Shown piece by piece: positions 1 to 9,219 of a stretch of 64,000 bases of DNA (the first letter of the stretch is position 1; each line of letters opens with the position of its first letter). The position numbers were made by a program, and so were the translations under genes. The notes beneath the pieces were generated by a model. It worked only from the letters and a program-made list of their open reading frames with translations, did no database searches and was not told where the DNA came from. This stretch comes from Giardia muris (taxonomy: Eukaryota > Fornicata > Diplomonadida > Hexamitidae): the NCBI GenBank assembly GCA_006247105.1, contig CM016926.1, positions 620,001 to 684,000 on the forward strand, in the 5' to 3' direction.

Positions 1-107
1 AAGAGTGAAGGGCTATGATAACTGCCCGGAGGGTTGATGAACCGGAGCACGTCACCGACCTTCATGTTGACTGTTTCGCGGTGTATGGCCTCGTGGTATC
101 GCGTCAT
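1..107 (-). CDS. 5' end of an unidentified gene, cut by window start
   Basis: An open frame starts at an ATG on the minus strand (bases 107-105) and runs 35 codons to the window edge without a stop. Nothing in the visible residues identifies a family; a stretch reading KVGDVLRFINPPG is the most structured part. It lies head-to-head with the gene starting at 158, and the 50 bp between the two ATGs holds short A/T tracts (a run of five T and a run of five A), which suits a shared promoter of the Giardia type. The longer overlapping minus-strand frame starting at 436 lies antisense to the next gene and is less likely. Whether this is a real gene cannot be settled from 35 codons. Confidence 0.4.
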   Translation of the reverse strand, partial: MTRYHEAIHRETVNMKVGDVLRFINPPGSYHSPSL

Positions 108-157
108 GTCTCCTATGCACCCTTCAAAAGAGCAGGGACTTTTTTCCTCCAAAAATC

Positions 158-1180
158 ATGACGACTGCGCTCCAGCGACGTGAGGCTTGGCGTCGGCATG
201 CCGTTGAGGAGGCGCTTCAGTATCGGAGCATGGCGGACACCTACGACTCCATCAACAACTTCGAGTTCACCAATGGGGGAGTGATTTATGATCAGTACGA
301 TATCCCATCCGACGACCCGTCCGACGAGCTCTTCACGGCGACGTACAATCATGACCCCGTACGGATGAAGAAGGTCGACCGGATCCTCAAGGCGAACCAA
401 GAGCGTAAGGAGCTTGCAGATACTGTCACTGCACAATACTCAGAGATCCCACACCTGATGAACCAGACCGAGCTCGAGGATATCATCTGCGAGGTCAAAC
501 ACGAGGCTCGTATGGGCCAGATGCTCACGGACGATGTTATTAACAAGTTTGAGAAGCCATCGCAGAAGCAGATCTTACTAATGACGCCAGCGGAGGAACG
601 GCTCTTCAAGCAGAAGCTCAAGGAGGCGGCTGCGAAGACCGTCACCTTACCCGTTGAGACCCTTCCTCAATTACGGAATACGATCTCGTCGCGGCGACGA
701 CCTCGTGAACCAGTGCAGTCCTGGCACAAGCCACCTGCGCAGCCTTCAGGCTTCTCGACGATCGACCCTTTCCTCGTGGTTCCTAAGGAGCTCGAGAAGG
801 AGTTTACCATGGGTGCGGTCCAGACTCAACCTTTTCGAGGTGGAACTGATTATTCGTACACTTTTGGGACCATCAATCACCGTGCGGGTGTTGGGAAGGA
901 CGTTCTGCAGAAGTATACCCGGCATGAACGTGAGTATGAGTCTCAAGTGCAGCACGATGCTCAGGCCGAGATAGCCGCATTGAAACAGCGGACACGTGAC
1001 GCGTACGAGCAGAGTCGTCGGCAGATCTCATTGCAACGAGAGAGGGGTCCGAAGGTGTCCGGGTGTACTACTGGTTGCATCGATCCTCGCGACGTCTATC
1101 GACTTGATGCGAACGTTGAGAAGCTGAACCAGAGAGGAAGCTTGATCCGAGGTTACGACGCTCTTTTCCGACATTCCTAA
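158..1180 (+). CDS. Hypothetical protein, 340 aa
   Basis: I do not recognise this protein. It is hydrophilic, has no signal peptide or membrane segment, and is rich in charged residues with a helical, coiled-coil-prone part at about residues 280-325 (many E, Q, R and A). A small Cys pair (CTTGC) sits near residue 317. The ATG is preceded by an AAAAATC tract, the usual A/T-rich initiator seen before many genes here, which supports this start. The frame ends at TAA followed directly by TAG. About 55 bases later an AGTAAA occurs, resembling the Giardia polyadenylation signal AGTRAA. The next gene converges on it from the right with 72 bp between the stops. Confidence 0.75.
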   Translation: MTTALQRREAWRRHAVEEALQYRSMADTYDSINNFEFTNGGVIYDQYDIPSDDPSDELFTATYNHDPVRMKKVDRILKANQERKELADTVTAQYSEIPHLMNQTELEDIICEVKHEARMGQMLTDDVINKFEKPSQKQILLMTPAEERLFKQKLKEAAAKTVTLPVETLPQLRNTISSRRRPREPVQSWHKPPAQPSGFSTIDPFLVVPKELEKEFTMGAVQTQPFRGGTDYSYTFGTINHRAGVGKDVLQKYTRHEREYESQVQHDAQAEIAALKQRTRDAYEQSRRQISLQRERGPKVSGCTTGCIDPRDVYRLDANVEKLNQRGSLIRGYDALFRHS

Positions 1181-1252
1181 TAGGACCCAGAATGGCCTTT
1201 ACTCTAACCTAGACTACGGTGGTGGAGAAGATGAGTAAAGGGATATCCCCTA

Positions 1253-3742
1253 TCATTTTCCATCTAGGGCGTGAAGACCCGCCCGCATATCGCCAAGATC
1301 TCCGACCAAGGACTGGAGAAGACGCTGAAGCAACTCGGCAAGGTTGCTATCGGCGGGCAACATGTCCTGAAGCATCGTCAGGTTCGCCACGTCCGAGGAG
1401 ATCTCGTTGATGAGCGCCAGGAGCTGGGCCCGACGCATGTTGCAAGACTCGGTGAGGAATTTTAGCTCGTTGGCCTTACTAGCAAGGAAATTGACGGTCG
1501 TTTCAATCGTATCACACTGATCATGAATGGTATCCAATGATACAACCTGCCCGATCAACCCTGCTTCCGTCACGAGCGAAATAGCCCCTCCTTCGCCCTC
1601 GCACCCCGAGGCGGCAGCTTCGATGCACCGTTGAAGAAACCCGAGCGCGTCACGGATGGAAATGGCCATCTTCGTCTGCTGTTGTGTGGAGATGGAGCCC
1701 TGCTCTCGTAAGCGAGCCAGGTCTCTAGCAAGAGACGTCGACTCACGAAGGACGCCCTCGAGCTCCGCGTTCTTCTCATTAAGTCGGAGGACGAGCGTAT
1801 TATTCTCCTCAACGACCTTATTGATCAGGGCCTGAGAGTCGGCGAGCCCAGTCGAAAGGTCCTTAATGAGCGCCTCGCGTGCATGGACCGTGTTGGTCAG
1901 AGTGATCACCTCTGCATAGGAGTTCTTGACCTCCTCGACGAGATAATCGAGCTCCTTCTCCTTCTGCCGCAGCTTGTCGGAGACGTCTATTGCGGAGCGC
2001 TCCCGGTCCTCAAGAAGCAGCTTGATCTTTGTGACCTCTGCTTCTGAAGTGTTGACCATCTCGAGCATCTGGACGATCTGGTCATCCTTCTGAATCACAC
2101 GGTCAACAATGTCCGCATTCAGCTTGCGAAGCTCTTTGATAGTCTGCGCATACAACTCCTCTTGTGAGATGCGCTTGGTTAGGATTGGAATCGGTGCACT
2201 CGTCGTACTAAGAGCATCAGAAGCCTCGCTCAGGAGCCGAGACGTACGCATGAACAAGCTAACCGTGTCAGCGTTCCGATCATAGCTCAGCCTATGGAAG
2301 CTTGCGTCCTCAGGGAGCATGGCTGCGGCACCGTGCCGCGCCTGTCGGTTGGCTACCGCCTTCGTCCGAAGGGCGTTGTTTAGAGATATTTGCTCTTTCA
2401 GTGCGGATTCCAGTCGTGTTATTCGGAGACGAAGCTGATCCGCCTCTCCCTCTCCGGCTGGGACGGCCCCAGTGATTGAAATCTCCGTCGCCGTTTCGTT
2501 TGCGTATTTCAACGCTTGCTCCAGCTCTCCAACTCGCGTCTCGAGGTATTGCGTATAGCGTCGAATTGCAGACTCGCTTTGCCCGTCATCGGATAGCATA
2601 GGAGGCGGAATCCCTTGTTCCGACACGTGCCCGGCCCCCTCGAAGCTGGGGTGCGTTCCTTCTGTCATTTGGAACGCTTGGACGGTCAACAACCGGGCAT
2701 CCTCGGTGGCCGTTTGTAGCTGATCTCGGAGAAGTTCGTTCGCCTTGATTGACTCATCAAGGCGGGACTGAAGGTCAAGAATTCTGTGGACAGCGTCCTC
2801 GTTGAGAGTCGAGAGCTGAAGGATCTCTTCTTCCTTATCTGCCAAGCGGTCGTGAAGGCGCGCAATCTCCGCGGTCTTCTCCTGCAACTGGCTGATAAGG
2901 ACGGAATCAACACCCTCCGAGGGCCGGCCTGCGGGAAGATGGGTCCCAGCCGACTGTGTAAGCGTGGAATCCTGAAGGTTCGAAACCATCGAGTCTCTAC
3001 GGCTCTTGTACGGCAGTCTGCTTTTCGTCAGGATGCTAATGGCCTGATCCTTCGCGTTTGCACTGGCCATGAGAGAGTTATAAGCCTGCTCGCGCTTCTC
3101 ATCCTTCTCCATGAGAAAGGCGATCTGGGATCGCTGGTCCTCCACGAGCAGTTGGGACTCGTGGAGCTGCGAGCGCAGATCCGAGTTGCAGACAGACATG
3201 TCAAGGATGGTCCGACGGAACGTATCGTACTCCTTGTTGACCGCGCTGGCGCGCTGGCGCCACTCCTCGACGGCCTTCAGGAGCTCCTCGATGCGCCTGT
3301 CCTTCTGGGTTATCTGGATCTGCATGGTGGTCAGTTCGTCGCGGAACGAGGCTATGTTGTAGGTTGAGTCCGCCGTCGCCTCAATGTGAGTTCCGGAGAG
3401 CTCCAGAGGGAAGCCGAGACGGGAATGGAAGCCGGAGTCCTGTAATTCCTTCAGACCAAGTGCGGAGCCCTCCAGAGCCGATGAGGTGTGGGGAGGGTAT
3501 GGAGGGAGTTGTGATGTGGATTCTGTACCAACCTCGGGGATGTCACGGTCCCGAATGGGGTTGGGCTGACCTGGAGTGATCCCGACGGAAGAAAGGGCTG
3601 ACTCAAGATCCTTCACGGTCTGTGTTGCATCGTCCAGAGCGCTCGTCAACGTCCTGATCCGCTCATCCTTCTCGGCGATCTCGCGGCGCGCGCGTTTAAG
3701 GGCCTCCTCGCTGGACGCTGCGGCCTTTCGTCCACCGAACAT
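1253..3742 (-). CDS. Long coiled-coil protein, 829 aa
   Basis: The sequence shows near-continuous heptad-like helix from about residue 10 to 720, broken by short low-complexity linkers (about residues 50-115, 250-285 and 375-395). The run of E, K, L, Q and D with few Pro or Gly is typical of structural or cytoskeletal coiled-coil proteins, which are abundant in Giardia. The last 110 residues are less charged and could form a small helical end domain. No motor, kinase or zinc motif is visible. The start ATG is preceded by AAAAATCG on the coding strand. It lies 12 bp downstream of the Cwc16-like gene on the same strand. Function is unknown; a cytoskeletal role is inference from composition only. 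Confidence 0.85.
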   Translation of the reverse strand: MFGGRKAAASSEEALKRARREIAEKDERIRTLTSALDDATQTVKDLESALSSVGITPGQPNPIRDRDIPEVGTESTSQLPPYPPHTSSALEGSALGLKELQDSGFHSRLGFPLELSGTHIEATADSTYNIASFRDELTTMQIQITQKDRRIEELLKAVEEWRQRASAVNKEYDTFRRTILDMSVCNSDLRSQLHESQLLVEDQRSQIAFLMEKDEKREQAYNSLMASANAKDQAISILTKSRLPYKSRRDSMVSNLQDSTLTQSAGTHLPAGRPSEGVDSVLISQLQEKTAEIARLHDRLADKEEEILQLSTLNEDAVHRILDLQSRLDESIKANELLRDQLQTATEDARLLTVQAFQMTEGTHPSFEGAGHVSEQGIPPPMLSDDGQSESAIRRYTQYLETRVGELEQALKYANETATEISITGAVPAGEGEADQLRLRITRLESALKEQISLNNALRTKAVANRQARHGAAAMLPEDASFHRLSYDRNADTVSLFMRTSRLLSEASDALSTTSAPIPILTKRISQEELYAQTIKELRKLNADIVDRVIQKDDQIVQMLEMVNTSEAEVTKIKLLLEDRERSAIDVSDKLRQKEKELDYLVEEVKNSYAEVITLTNTVHAREALIKDLSTGLADSQALINKVVEENNTLVLRLNEKNAELEGVLRESTSLARDLARLREQGSISTQQQTKMAISIRDALGFLQRCIEAAASGCEGEGGAISLVTEAGLIGQVVSLDTIHDQCDTIETTVNFLASKANELKFLTESCNMRRAQLLALINEISSDVANLTMLQDMLPADSNLAELLQRLLQSLVGDLGDMRAGLHALDGK

Positions 3743-3754
3743 CGATTTTTGGAT

Positions 3755-4168
3755 CTAGTTGGAGAGGAGGTCACAGGCGAGGTAATCGTCACTTGCTGGT
3801 ATAGCGGGGACTCTTTCCGACAGTCTGGTATAAGCCTGGGCCAGATCCTTTTGAAGAGTCATTGGGTTAGGACTCTGAGCGGAGTTAGAACAGAATTGAG
3901 GTTCTTCTTGCTCAGAAGATTCAATCATGAGCTCAGCACCAAGGGAGGGTTGTATGAACTCTCCGGTATGAGAGGAGATAAAGCCTAGGAGGACTCCACA
4001 AACACGGCATGGGAATCTATACTCGACATACCGACTTGAACGGTTGAAAAGGCTTTGGGAGATGGGGGTAGAGACCTCTCGCCTTTTGGCATGGACCTTC
4101 GTGCCCTTTCCAAGGGTATCTCCACAACGCTTGCATCGAAGGAGAAGAGGGACGCGTGCAAAAACCAT
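3755..4168 (-). CDS. Cwc16/Yju2-like zinc protein (putative splicing factor)
   Basis: This 137-residue protein has two CxxC pairs, C12/C15 and C54/C57. The spacing and flanking residues (CxxCG followed by KGxKxxAxRxEV, then FxCxxC and a later LGAE) resemble the Cwc16 family, which includes Yju2/CCDC94 and CCDC130. Yju2 acts at the first catalytic step of the spliceosome. The usual Yju2 is about 280 residues, so this would be a reduced form lacking most of the helical C-terminus; residues 80-137 here are acidic and unassigned. A Mis18/Yippee-type zinc fold is the alternative, but it lacks the KG-K-A match. The ATG is only 8 bp from the ATG of the divergent gene at 4177. No closer in-frame ATG exists before the first CxxC. 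Confidence 0.6.
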   Translation of the reverse strand: MVFARVPLLLRCKRCGDTLGKGTKVHAKRREVSTPISQSLFNRSSRYVEYRFPCRVCGVLLGFISSHTGEFIQPSLGAELMIESSEQEEPQFCSNSAQSPNPMTLQKDLAQAYTRLSERVPAIPASDDYLACDLLSN

Positions 4169-4176
4169 GAAAAACT

Positions 4177-4908
4177 ATGAGTTCACACTCTCTTTCAGCA
4201 CGGATCTCCCCATACGTCCCTACCGCCTCCATCCCGAGTAGCCCGACGTTCCGGATAGTCCATGGGGAGCCCAAGCCGACCCTTAGCGTGAACGTCTCAA
4301 AGCTGGTTACGAAGGAGCGTTTTACTAACGCCATGAGGGAATTATCGAACATCTTCCTCGACGCCCTTGCAAAGTCGCAGGAACGGATAGAGAAGCAGCA
4401 ACGGAAGCTAGAGACGCACCTGAAGCGGATGAATGATGAGTTACTAATGCTTCGTAAGCTATATTTGAAGGAGGAACGGGATGGGACGACGATGAGGCAG
4501 AAGGAGATGGGGGAGACCATCAAGGCTTTGGAGAGGAGGCTTGAAACCTTAGAGAACGAGAGAGCGACGACATCCCGAAGGTGTGACATAGGAATAGAAT
4601 CGGGGGAGATCAAGCGGTTACGGAAGGATCTTTCGGATGTCAAACGGTCAATAATAGGACTGGAACAGCAGATCCTAGACGCCGCCACGAACTTCCAGCA
4701 CGATTCCTTAAAGTTTATCAATGATCAAGAAGTGATTAGAGAAGAGGTCCGTCTCTTAGCAAAAGCAATGGTAAAGCTCCAGGAGTCGGAGGTCAGAGCT
4801 CATGAAAGCCTGGATAGAGATTATGCTGCCTTCCGTGGCTCCATAAACCAGCGGATTGACGAGCTCTCCGCCCTAGTTAACGATGCGTTGGTCCGTCTTG
4901 GGAGGTGA
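4177..4908 (+). CDS. Coiled-coil protein, 243 aa
   Basis: After a Ser/Pro-rich head of about 40 residues, the protein from residue 45 to the end is almost entirely helical and charged, with heptad-like spacing of L, I and M. Length and design (short Ser-rich head, single long rod) recall striated-fibre assemblins such as the giardins, but I cannot see a diagnostic motif, so this remains a loose comparison. Gene ends are very tight: the start is 8 bp from the divergent Cwc16-like gene, and the TGA is only one base from the convergent Pol kappa stop at 4910. An internal Met near residue 53 is an alternative start. Confidence 0.75.
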   Translation: MSSHSLSARISPYVPTASIPSSPTFRIVHGEPKPTLSVNVSKLVTKERFTNAMRELSNIFLDALAKSQERIEKQQRKLETHLKRMNDELLMLRKLYLKEERDGTTMRQKEMGETIKALERRLETLENERATTSRRCDIGIESGEIKRLRKDLSDVKRSIIGLEQQILDAATNFQHDSLKFINDQEVIREEVRLLAKAMVKLQESEVRAHESLDRDYAAFRGSINQRIDELSALVNDALVRLGR

Positions 4909-4909
4909 C

Positions 4910-6727
4910 TTATCTCGCCTCCTTTTGAACGTTACCAACCGACCTTGCGAATAAGATGTCAATCGGGCCATACCCTTTGTTCTTCCGTGCTGGTTCCTTC
5001 TGCATCACACTCTTCTCCTTCTCTCTCTTCTCCTTTTCGTTCTCCTCCCCGCTGTCAGATATAGATATTGGTGAGTCCTCCTCTCGTTCCTCTGGCAGAA
5101 CCGGGGGTATCTTTGGCACACGTGCACGCGCATGTGCAAGTTGTTGTAAGACGGTGCCCTTTCCTTCCTCATCCTGCTGGAAGCTATGGGCCACCACCGA
5201 GCAAAGGCGTAAGTCGGCTGCATGGGCGGCATGTCTTCGTTCACCAATCCCGACGATGACGAATTTCTGGCATGCCCCTAATGCAATAGCGTTGTGCTTC
5301 TGTTGTAGAAGAAATGCGAGGGCTTCGAGCGCCCCGTTGAACAGGATATCGAGGGAGATCGAAGGACGAACCAGGGTGACTATATGTGTTCGTTCCTCCC
5401 AGTCTGCAAACCTGACCTTAAGGTTCATCTTCGTTGGGACCAGATTCAGGTCTGCTAGGCGGAGGCAAACGACCTTACAGAGGTCCTTAATGACGCGTCG
5501 GATGATCACCATATCCGATGTCTCAGGAAAGGTTTTATCCTGACTAACAGATTTAAGATTGCGGTTATACCTCTCGCAATATACCAAGTCTGCTAGGCCA
5601 GAGGAGGCGAGTGCAAGGAAACGTAGTTGATGATCTGAGAGAAGAGCGGCTACCAATCCTCTTTTATCATAGAGCTGGTTAATTGAATCAACGTTAAAGG
5701 GAGCCCGTGCAAGGAGTTGTGCAGTCGCGTCTCCGATCCCCCAGATCTTTCTGATCGGAAAATGTCCCACTTCCGACAAGCGAATGGAAATATAATTCCT
5801 TGGTGTCAGGCCAGATAGTCGCATTAGTGTCACCCCGTTTGGCTTGTTACAATCTACACACATCTTAGCATGTTGTCTCGTCGTTGAAATCCCAAGCGAA
5901 CAGGTCACCTTGAGCTTGCTATGCACCTTCTCTCTGATCTCAGTACAAACCTCGACCGCTAAGGCCTCCACCAAGGGTAAATTCCCCTCAGGAAGCTCTC
6001 CCAATCTGAGCACACGAGCCGGAGTTGCTGTCGAAGTCATCCTTCCCTTTCGCCGTGAGTTAGAGGCATATTGTTCAAGGAAGATACGATTCACCTCCTC
6101 ATCCCAGATATCAGCGACCTGGTATCTTTGGAAGGCGAGGTTCTGAACGCATGTAGTTAGATTCAGTGAACACTCGTCAAGCCCCAACATACTATAGGCT
6201 GGGTCGTACTCCTCAAAGATGCTCGCCGCCTCCTGAGAGACCTCCGCGTATCGGCTCATGTTGACCTTCTTGACGATAAGAGTCGGACAAAGAGTCATAG
6301 CAACTCGAAGAGGCATCGCCGAACGGATCCCAAACGCCCGTGCTTCATAGCTACTAGCCGAGACGATCCCCCCTCCGGCCACCGCTAACGGCTTTCCCAC
6401 TAGGTCCGGGTTGTCACGACATTCAACTGCAGCAAAGAAGCAATCGAAATCAAGGAAGACGATGATCTGCCGCAAGGCAATTCGCTTGAGGCCTTCATTG
6501 ATCAACCCATCCGCCTTCTCTAGTCCTTGAAGCTTCTCCTGCTTGGTCAATTGGTAGGCCTTGGCTTCTAATTGATGTGAACGAGCGCATGACAGTTGCG
6601 TCTGACTGGCCTGACGTACACTGCGGGCTGACCCTTTCGTCGCCTCCTGGATCACTCGGTTCACCGTATTACGGTCCACTCCTTGAAGGCCAGCCTTCAA
6701 ATCATCCAGCTCTCCACGTCGATTCAT
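4910..6727 (-). CDS. Y-family DNA polymerase kappa (DinB type)
   Basis: A translesion polymerase that extends primers past damaged bases. Seen: the Pol kappa lead-in (GLxGVDRxxVNRVIxEATKGS), the palm motif FLDFDCFFAAVE with metal-binding Asp, GIRSAMP finger residues, the second metal site GLDECSLN (usually SLDE), the CSLGIS...AKM...NKPNG block and the helix-hairpin-helix PIRKIWGIG. This fits kappa better than eta or iota. The C-terminus is charged and holds ISISDSGEE, which looks like a SUMO-interaction motif (inference). The frame is open up to an ATG at 6886, but the Met at 6727 lies about 11 residues before the conserved block, as in other kappas, is preceded by AGAGAA, and avoids overlap with the Myb gene. 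I chose it; the longer form of 658 aa is possible. Confidence 0.92.
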   Translation of the reverse strand: MNRRGELDDLKAGLQGVDRNTVNRVIQEATKGSARSVRQASQTQLSCARSHQLEAKAYQLTKQEKLQGLEKADGLINEGLKRIALRQIIVFLDFDCFFAAVECRDNPDLVGKPLAVAGGGIVSASSYEARAFGIRSAMPLRVAMTLCPTLIVKKVNMSRYAEVSQEAASIFEEYDPAYSMLGLDECSLNLTTCVQNLAFQRYQVADIWDEEVNRIFLEQYASNSRRKGRMTSTATPARVLRLGELPEGNLPLVEALAVEVCTEIREKVHSKLKVTCSLGISTTRQHAKMCVDCNKPNGVTLMRLSGLTPRNYISIRLSEVGHFPIRKIWGIGDATAQLLARAPFNVDSINQLYDKRGLVAALLSDHQLRFLALASSGLADLVYCERYNRNLKSVSQDKTFPETSDMVIIRRVIKDLCKVVCLRLADLNLVPTKMNLKVRFADWEERTHIVTLVRPSISLDILFNGALEALAFLLQQKHNAIALGACQKFVIVGIGERRHAAHAADLRLCSVVAHSFQQDEEGKGTVLQQLAHARARVPKIPPVLPEEREEDSPISISDSGEENEKEKREKEKSVMQKEPARKNKGYGPIDILFARSVGNVQKEAR

Positions 6728-7048
6728 TTCTCTCCGACGCCATATACGCTTTAATCTGTTCGTATCCGACCGGAGAGGTGCCGCCCATGGAGAGAAGCCT
6801 GGGAACTTCTGCTCTATAAAGAAAGAGATCAAATCCTTATGAGCACGAACCCATATCTCAGATTGCCCTCTCGATAGATGGCACATAGCCTGGTCATGTG
6901 GGCCCCGAGGCCCATGGACGTTTTCCTGGGGGTAACAGCAAACCCCACCGCCCTCCCGCGCATGTTCCCTCCTTCGTCCTCAAATGCCCGGGTGTACAGG
7001 GAAAACCACTGTTGTGTCAGCATGCGAGTCATACAACTCTGCCCAAAA

Positions 7049-8044
7049 ATGAACTCCTTACACCAGTCGCAGATGGGGGATCCCTCCACGGCCATCGGGG
7101 AGCCGCGCTCGCCTTTGGAACGCCTCACACTCACCCCGAAGTCGGAAAGCGCTGTGCACGACATCGCTAAGGCCCTCATCGAGCTTTTGGCCTCCACGAA
7201 GCCGGTCTCGGAACTTGTCCCGAGCGTTATGGAAGACGATCTTCTAGCACGACTACGCCAAGCGCAGTCACAGCCCGCCGTCATCGAGACGCCTCCAGGT
7301 ACTGGTCTCGAGACTTTGGCAACAGAGGGAGAACAAATCAACTATCAGCTGACTTGTCATCCCATGTCAATGGCGTGCCAGTCGATTTGTACACCACCGA
7401 TGCAGATGATCCCGATGCCGCTTATCAACGTCCCCCCTGGGATGTATCCCGCAGCACCTCCGGGGTTTATGGATCCCATGTATCAGCAGGCCTATCAGAT
7501 GGTGCCGTATGTCCCTGTCCCGATCCCTGTCGCTCCCTGTTCCATGCCTCGGAGGGCTTCCACGAAGAAGCCCGTCGTGGTCGATTCCTCGGAGTCCTCC
7601 GATAGCAGTCCCCCCATCACCCCCGACACCTACCGTTCCCGTAGAAACAGTTCGGTATCCACCGCCTGGACCAAGGATGAGGATGAGGCATTGAAACAAG
7701 GGGTCAAGCTATATAACGCAAAGTGCTGGCGCAAGATCGCCGAGTACGTCCATCTGAAGTGCAAGGACGCTCCCAAGCGGACTCCCGACCAGTGTAACCA
7801 GCGGTGGACCCGTACGATCAATCCGGTTATAGTCAAGGGTTCATGGCCACCCGAGGAGGATGAGCTCCTCATTCAAGCGGTAAAGGCAAACGCCCCTCGC
7901 AACTGGAAGGGAATCAGTGCCATGCTCCCCTCGCGTACGGACGTCCAAATCCGTGGCCGCCTCGCTAGACTTGCCCCAATGCTTATCGAGAAGAACATCC
8001 TTACGAAGGAACAGCTGCCACCTTTGGCTCGACGTAAGAATTGA
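7049..8044 (+). CDS. Two-repeat Myb transcription factor
   Basis: The C-terminal third carries two tandem Myb/SANT repeats: the first begins AWTKDEDEALKQG and ends NQRWTR, the second begins GSWPPEEDELLIQ and ends RGRLARL. The regular Trp spacing marks an R2R3-like DNA-binding domain at about residues 215-315 of this form. The N-terminal two thirds is Pro/Met-rich and probably disordered. Giardia has a Myb2 factor with two C-terminal repeats that acts in encystation; this may be its homologue, but the domain alone does not prove it. The frame is open from an ATG at 6878 (388 aa). I chose 7049 because a CCCAAAAATG context matches the local A/T-rich initiators and it removes the overlap with the Pol kappa gene. 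Confidence 0.85.
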   Translation: MNSLHQSQMGDPSTAIGEPRSPLERLTLTPKSESAVHDIAKALIELLASTKPVSELVPSVMEDDLLARLRQAQSQPAVIETPPGTGLETLATEGEQINYQLTCHPMSMACQSICTPPMQMIPMPLINVPPGMYPAAPPGFMDPMYQQAYQMVPYVPVPIPVAPCSMPRRASTKKPVVVDSSESSDSSPPITPDTYRSRRNSSVSTAWTKDEDEALKQGVKLYNAKCWRKIAEYVHLKCKDAPKRTPDQCNQRWTRTINPVIVKGSWPPEEDELLIQAVKANAPRNWKGISAMLPSRTDVQIRGRLARLAPMLIEKNILTKEQLPPLARRKN

Positions 8045-8134
8045 GGGGTAAATATTAGTTGCTTGACGCCGTCTTACTAGGATCGAAAGCTGGGGCTCAT
8101 GATTGTTCTGAAGATCAGCTTCGTTATATATAGA

Positions 8135-9211
8135 ATGAGTTCTGCCATTACCAAGATCGTCACAGAGCTTGAGAACCTCAGCTGGCAGTCTATCTGCGTG
8201 CAGAGTAGTGACCTTAGTAACCCCCTGCTATACTCTGTCGTCGATGGTCTTTCAGAACACTTCTCTGAGTCTGTTGTGACCGTCCTTAATCCAACCGAAT
8301 GTTGTCTGAATTATGACTGTGCATTACATCATGAGACACCTATCATCGTGGCTCTAGACATCTGTTGTCCCCATGGGCATTTCCCTGGTCCTTGTCCAGT
8401 CCTTCACTTCTCCTTACAAAACCCTATAATTCCTTCATCATCACATGACCTTCTTCCACCTACTACCATCTTACTATATGAAAAGCATAAGGAACCACTG
8501 GCACAAGCGTCTGGCCTTCCACCAGAACAATGCATTTGTGTTAATGGAGGCGATTGGATTCATGCAGCGGAAACGGCTAATATCATTGCTCTCTATGAAG
8601 ATACCTTGAAACCTAGTCATTTAATGGATAAGAATGGCTATCTTGCCACGTTTCTCGTCGAACTCTTCCTTCTACCCGATGGAGTACGTCAGAAACCTCT
8701 TGAAAGCTTACTTCTCATCACTTCCCATGGTACTCTGATCAATGAGGTATCTATCTCAGATCTTGAGAAGGATCTGCTTCAGTTTGTCTCAACAGAACCG
8801 AAATTGTTACGAAGTCGTATGTCCATCTCCATTGATCCACCCACAATAGAACGCGTCGGAATTATCATTGGTGACGCATGTGCAGAGACACTTCGAGCTG
8901 GAAAGACACTCCGCATGACTCTTAAGCAACGTGATATCCAAGCTTACCTCTGCTTCTTTGGATCACGCCTTGATGAGTCTAAGCTCGGGAATTTCGCACA
9001 TCAGGTCGATGCTTTCGTCTTCCTTAGTAGTTGCCCATTACTCTCCATCCCTTGGCTCAACTCTAGCTTCCGTCGTGTTTCCCAACATTATGTCCCTGTT
9101 CTCACCCTTTTTGAGCTTCGATACGCACTCAACAAGGAACTATTCGCGTTCCAGCTCGACCCGTCCTTGACTCGTGGCATCGAATACCTTGCAAGTTCAC
9201 ATGAAAGATGA
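8135..9211 (+). CDS. DPH2: Diphthamide biosynthesis protein DPH2-like
   Basis: Member of the DPH1/DPH2 family, whose heterodimer transfers the 3-amino-3-carboxypropyl group to a histidine of elongation factor 2 using an iron-sulphur cluster. Seen: an early cysteine motif ECCLNYDCALHH where the family has a CC-x-D-x-x-A stretch, a GIIIGDACAET segment in place of the second motif, the FxxQVDAFVFLSSCP block with the third cysteine, and a closing VPVLTLFELRYAL (family: P-x-x-TPFE). The middle cysteine of DPH1 is not at its expected place, which fits the DPH2 partner. The frame opens at 8099, but the ATG at 8135 follows directly on TTATATATAGA and is the better start (358 aa). It converges on the FYVE gene with 8 bp between stops. 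Confidence 0.85.
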   Translation: MSSAITKIVTELENLSWQSICVQSSDLSNPLLYSVVDGLSEHFSESVVTVLNPTECCLNYDCALHHETPIIVALDICCPHGHFPGPCPVLHFSLQNPIIPSSSHDLLPPTTILLYEKHKEPLAQASGLPPEQCICVNGGDWIHAAETANIIALYEDTLKPSHLMDKNGYLATFLVELFLLPDGVRQKPLESLLLITSHGTLINEVSISDLEKDLLQFVSTEPKLLRSRMSISIDPPTIERVGIIIGDACAETLRAGKTLRMTLKQRDIQAYLCFFGSRLDESKLGNFAHQVDAFVFLSSCPLLSIPWLNSSFRRVSQHYVPVLTLFELRYALNKELFAFQLDPSLTRGIEYLASSHER

Positions 9212-9219
9212 CAGGACAT

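Noticed and set aside
113..436. 107-codon minus-strand frame antisense to the first gene
   Set aside because: No motif, overlaps a better-supported gene, and is a typical antisense shadow in GC-rich coding DNA.
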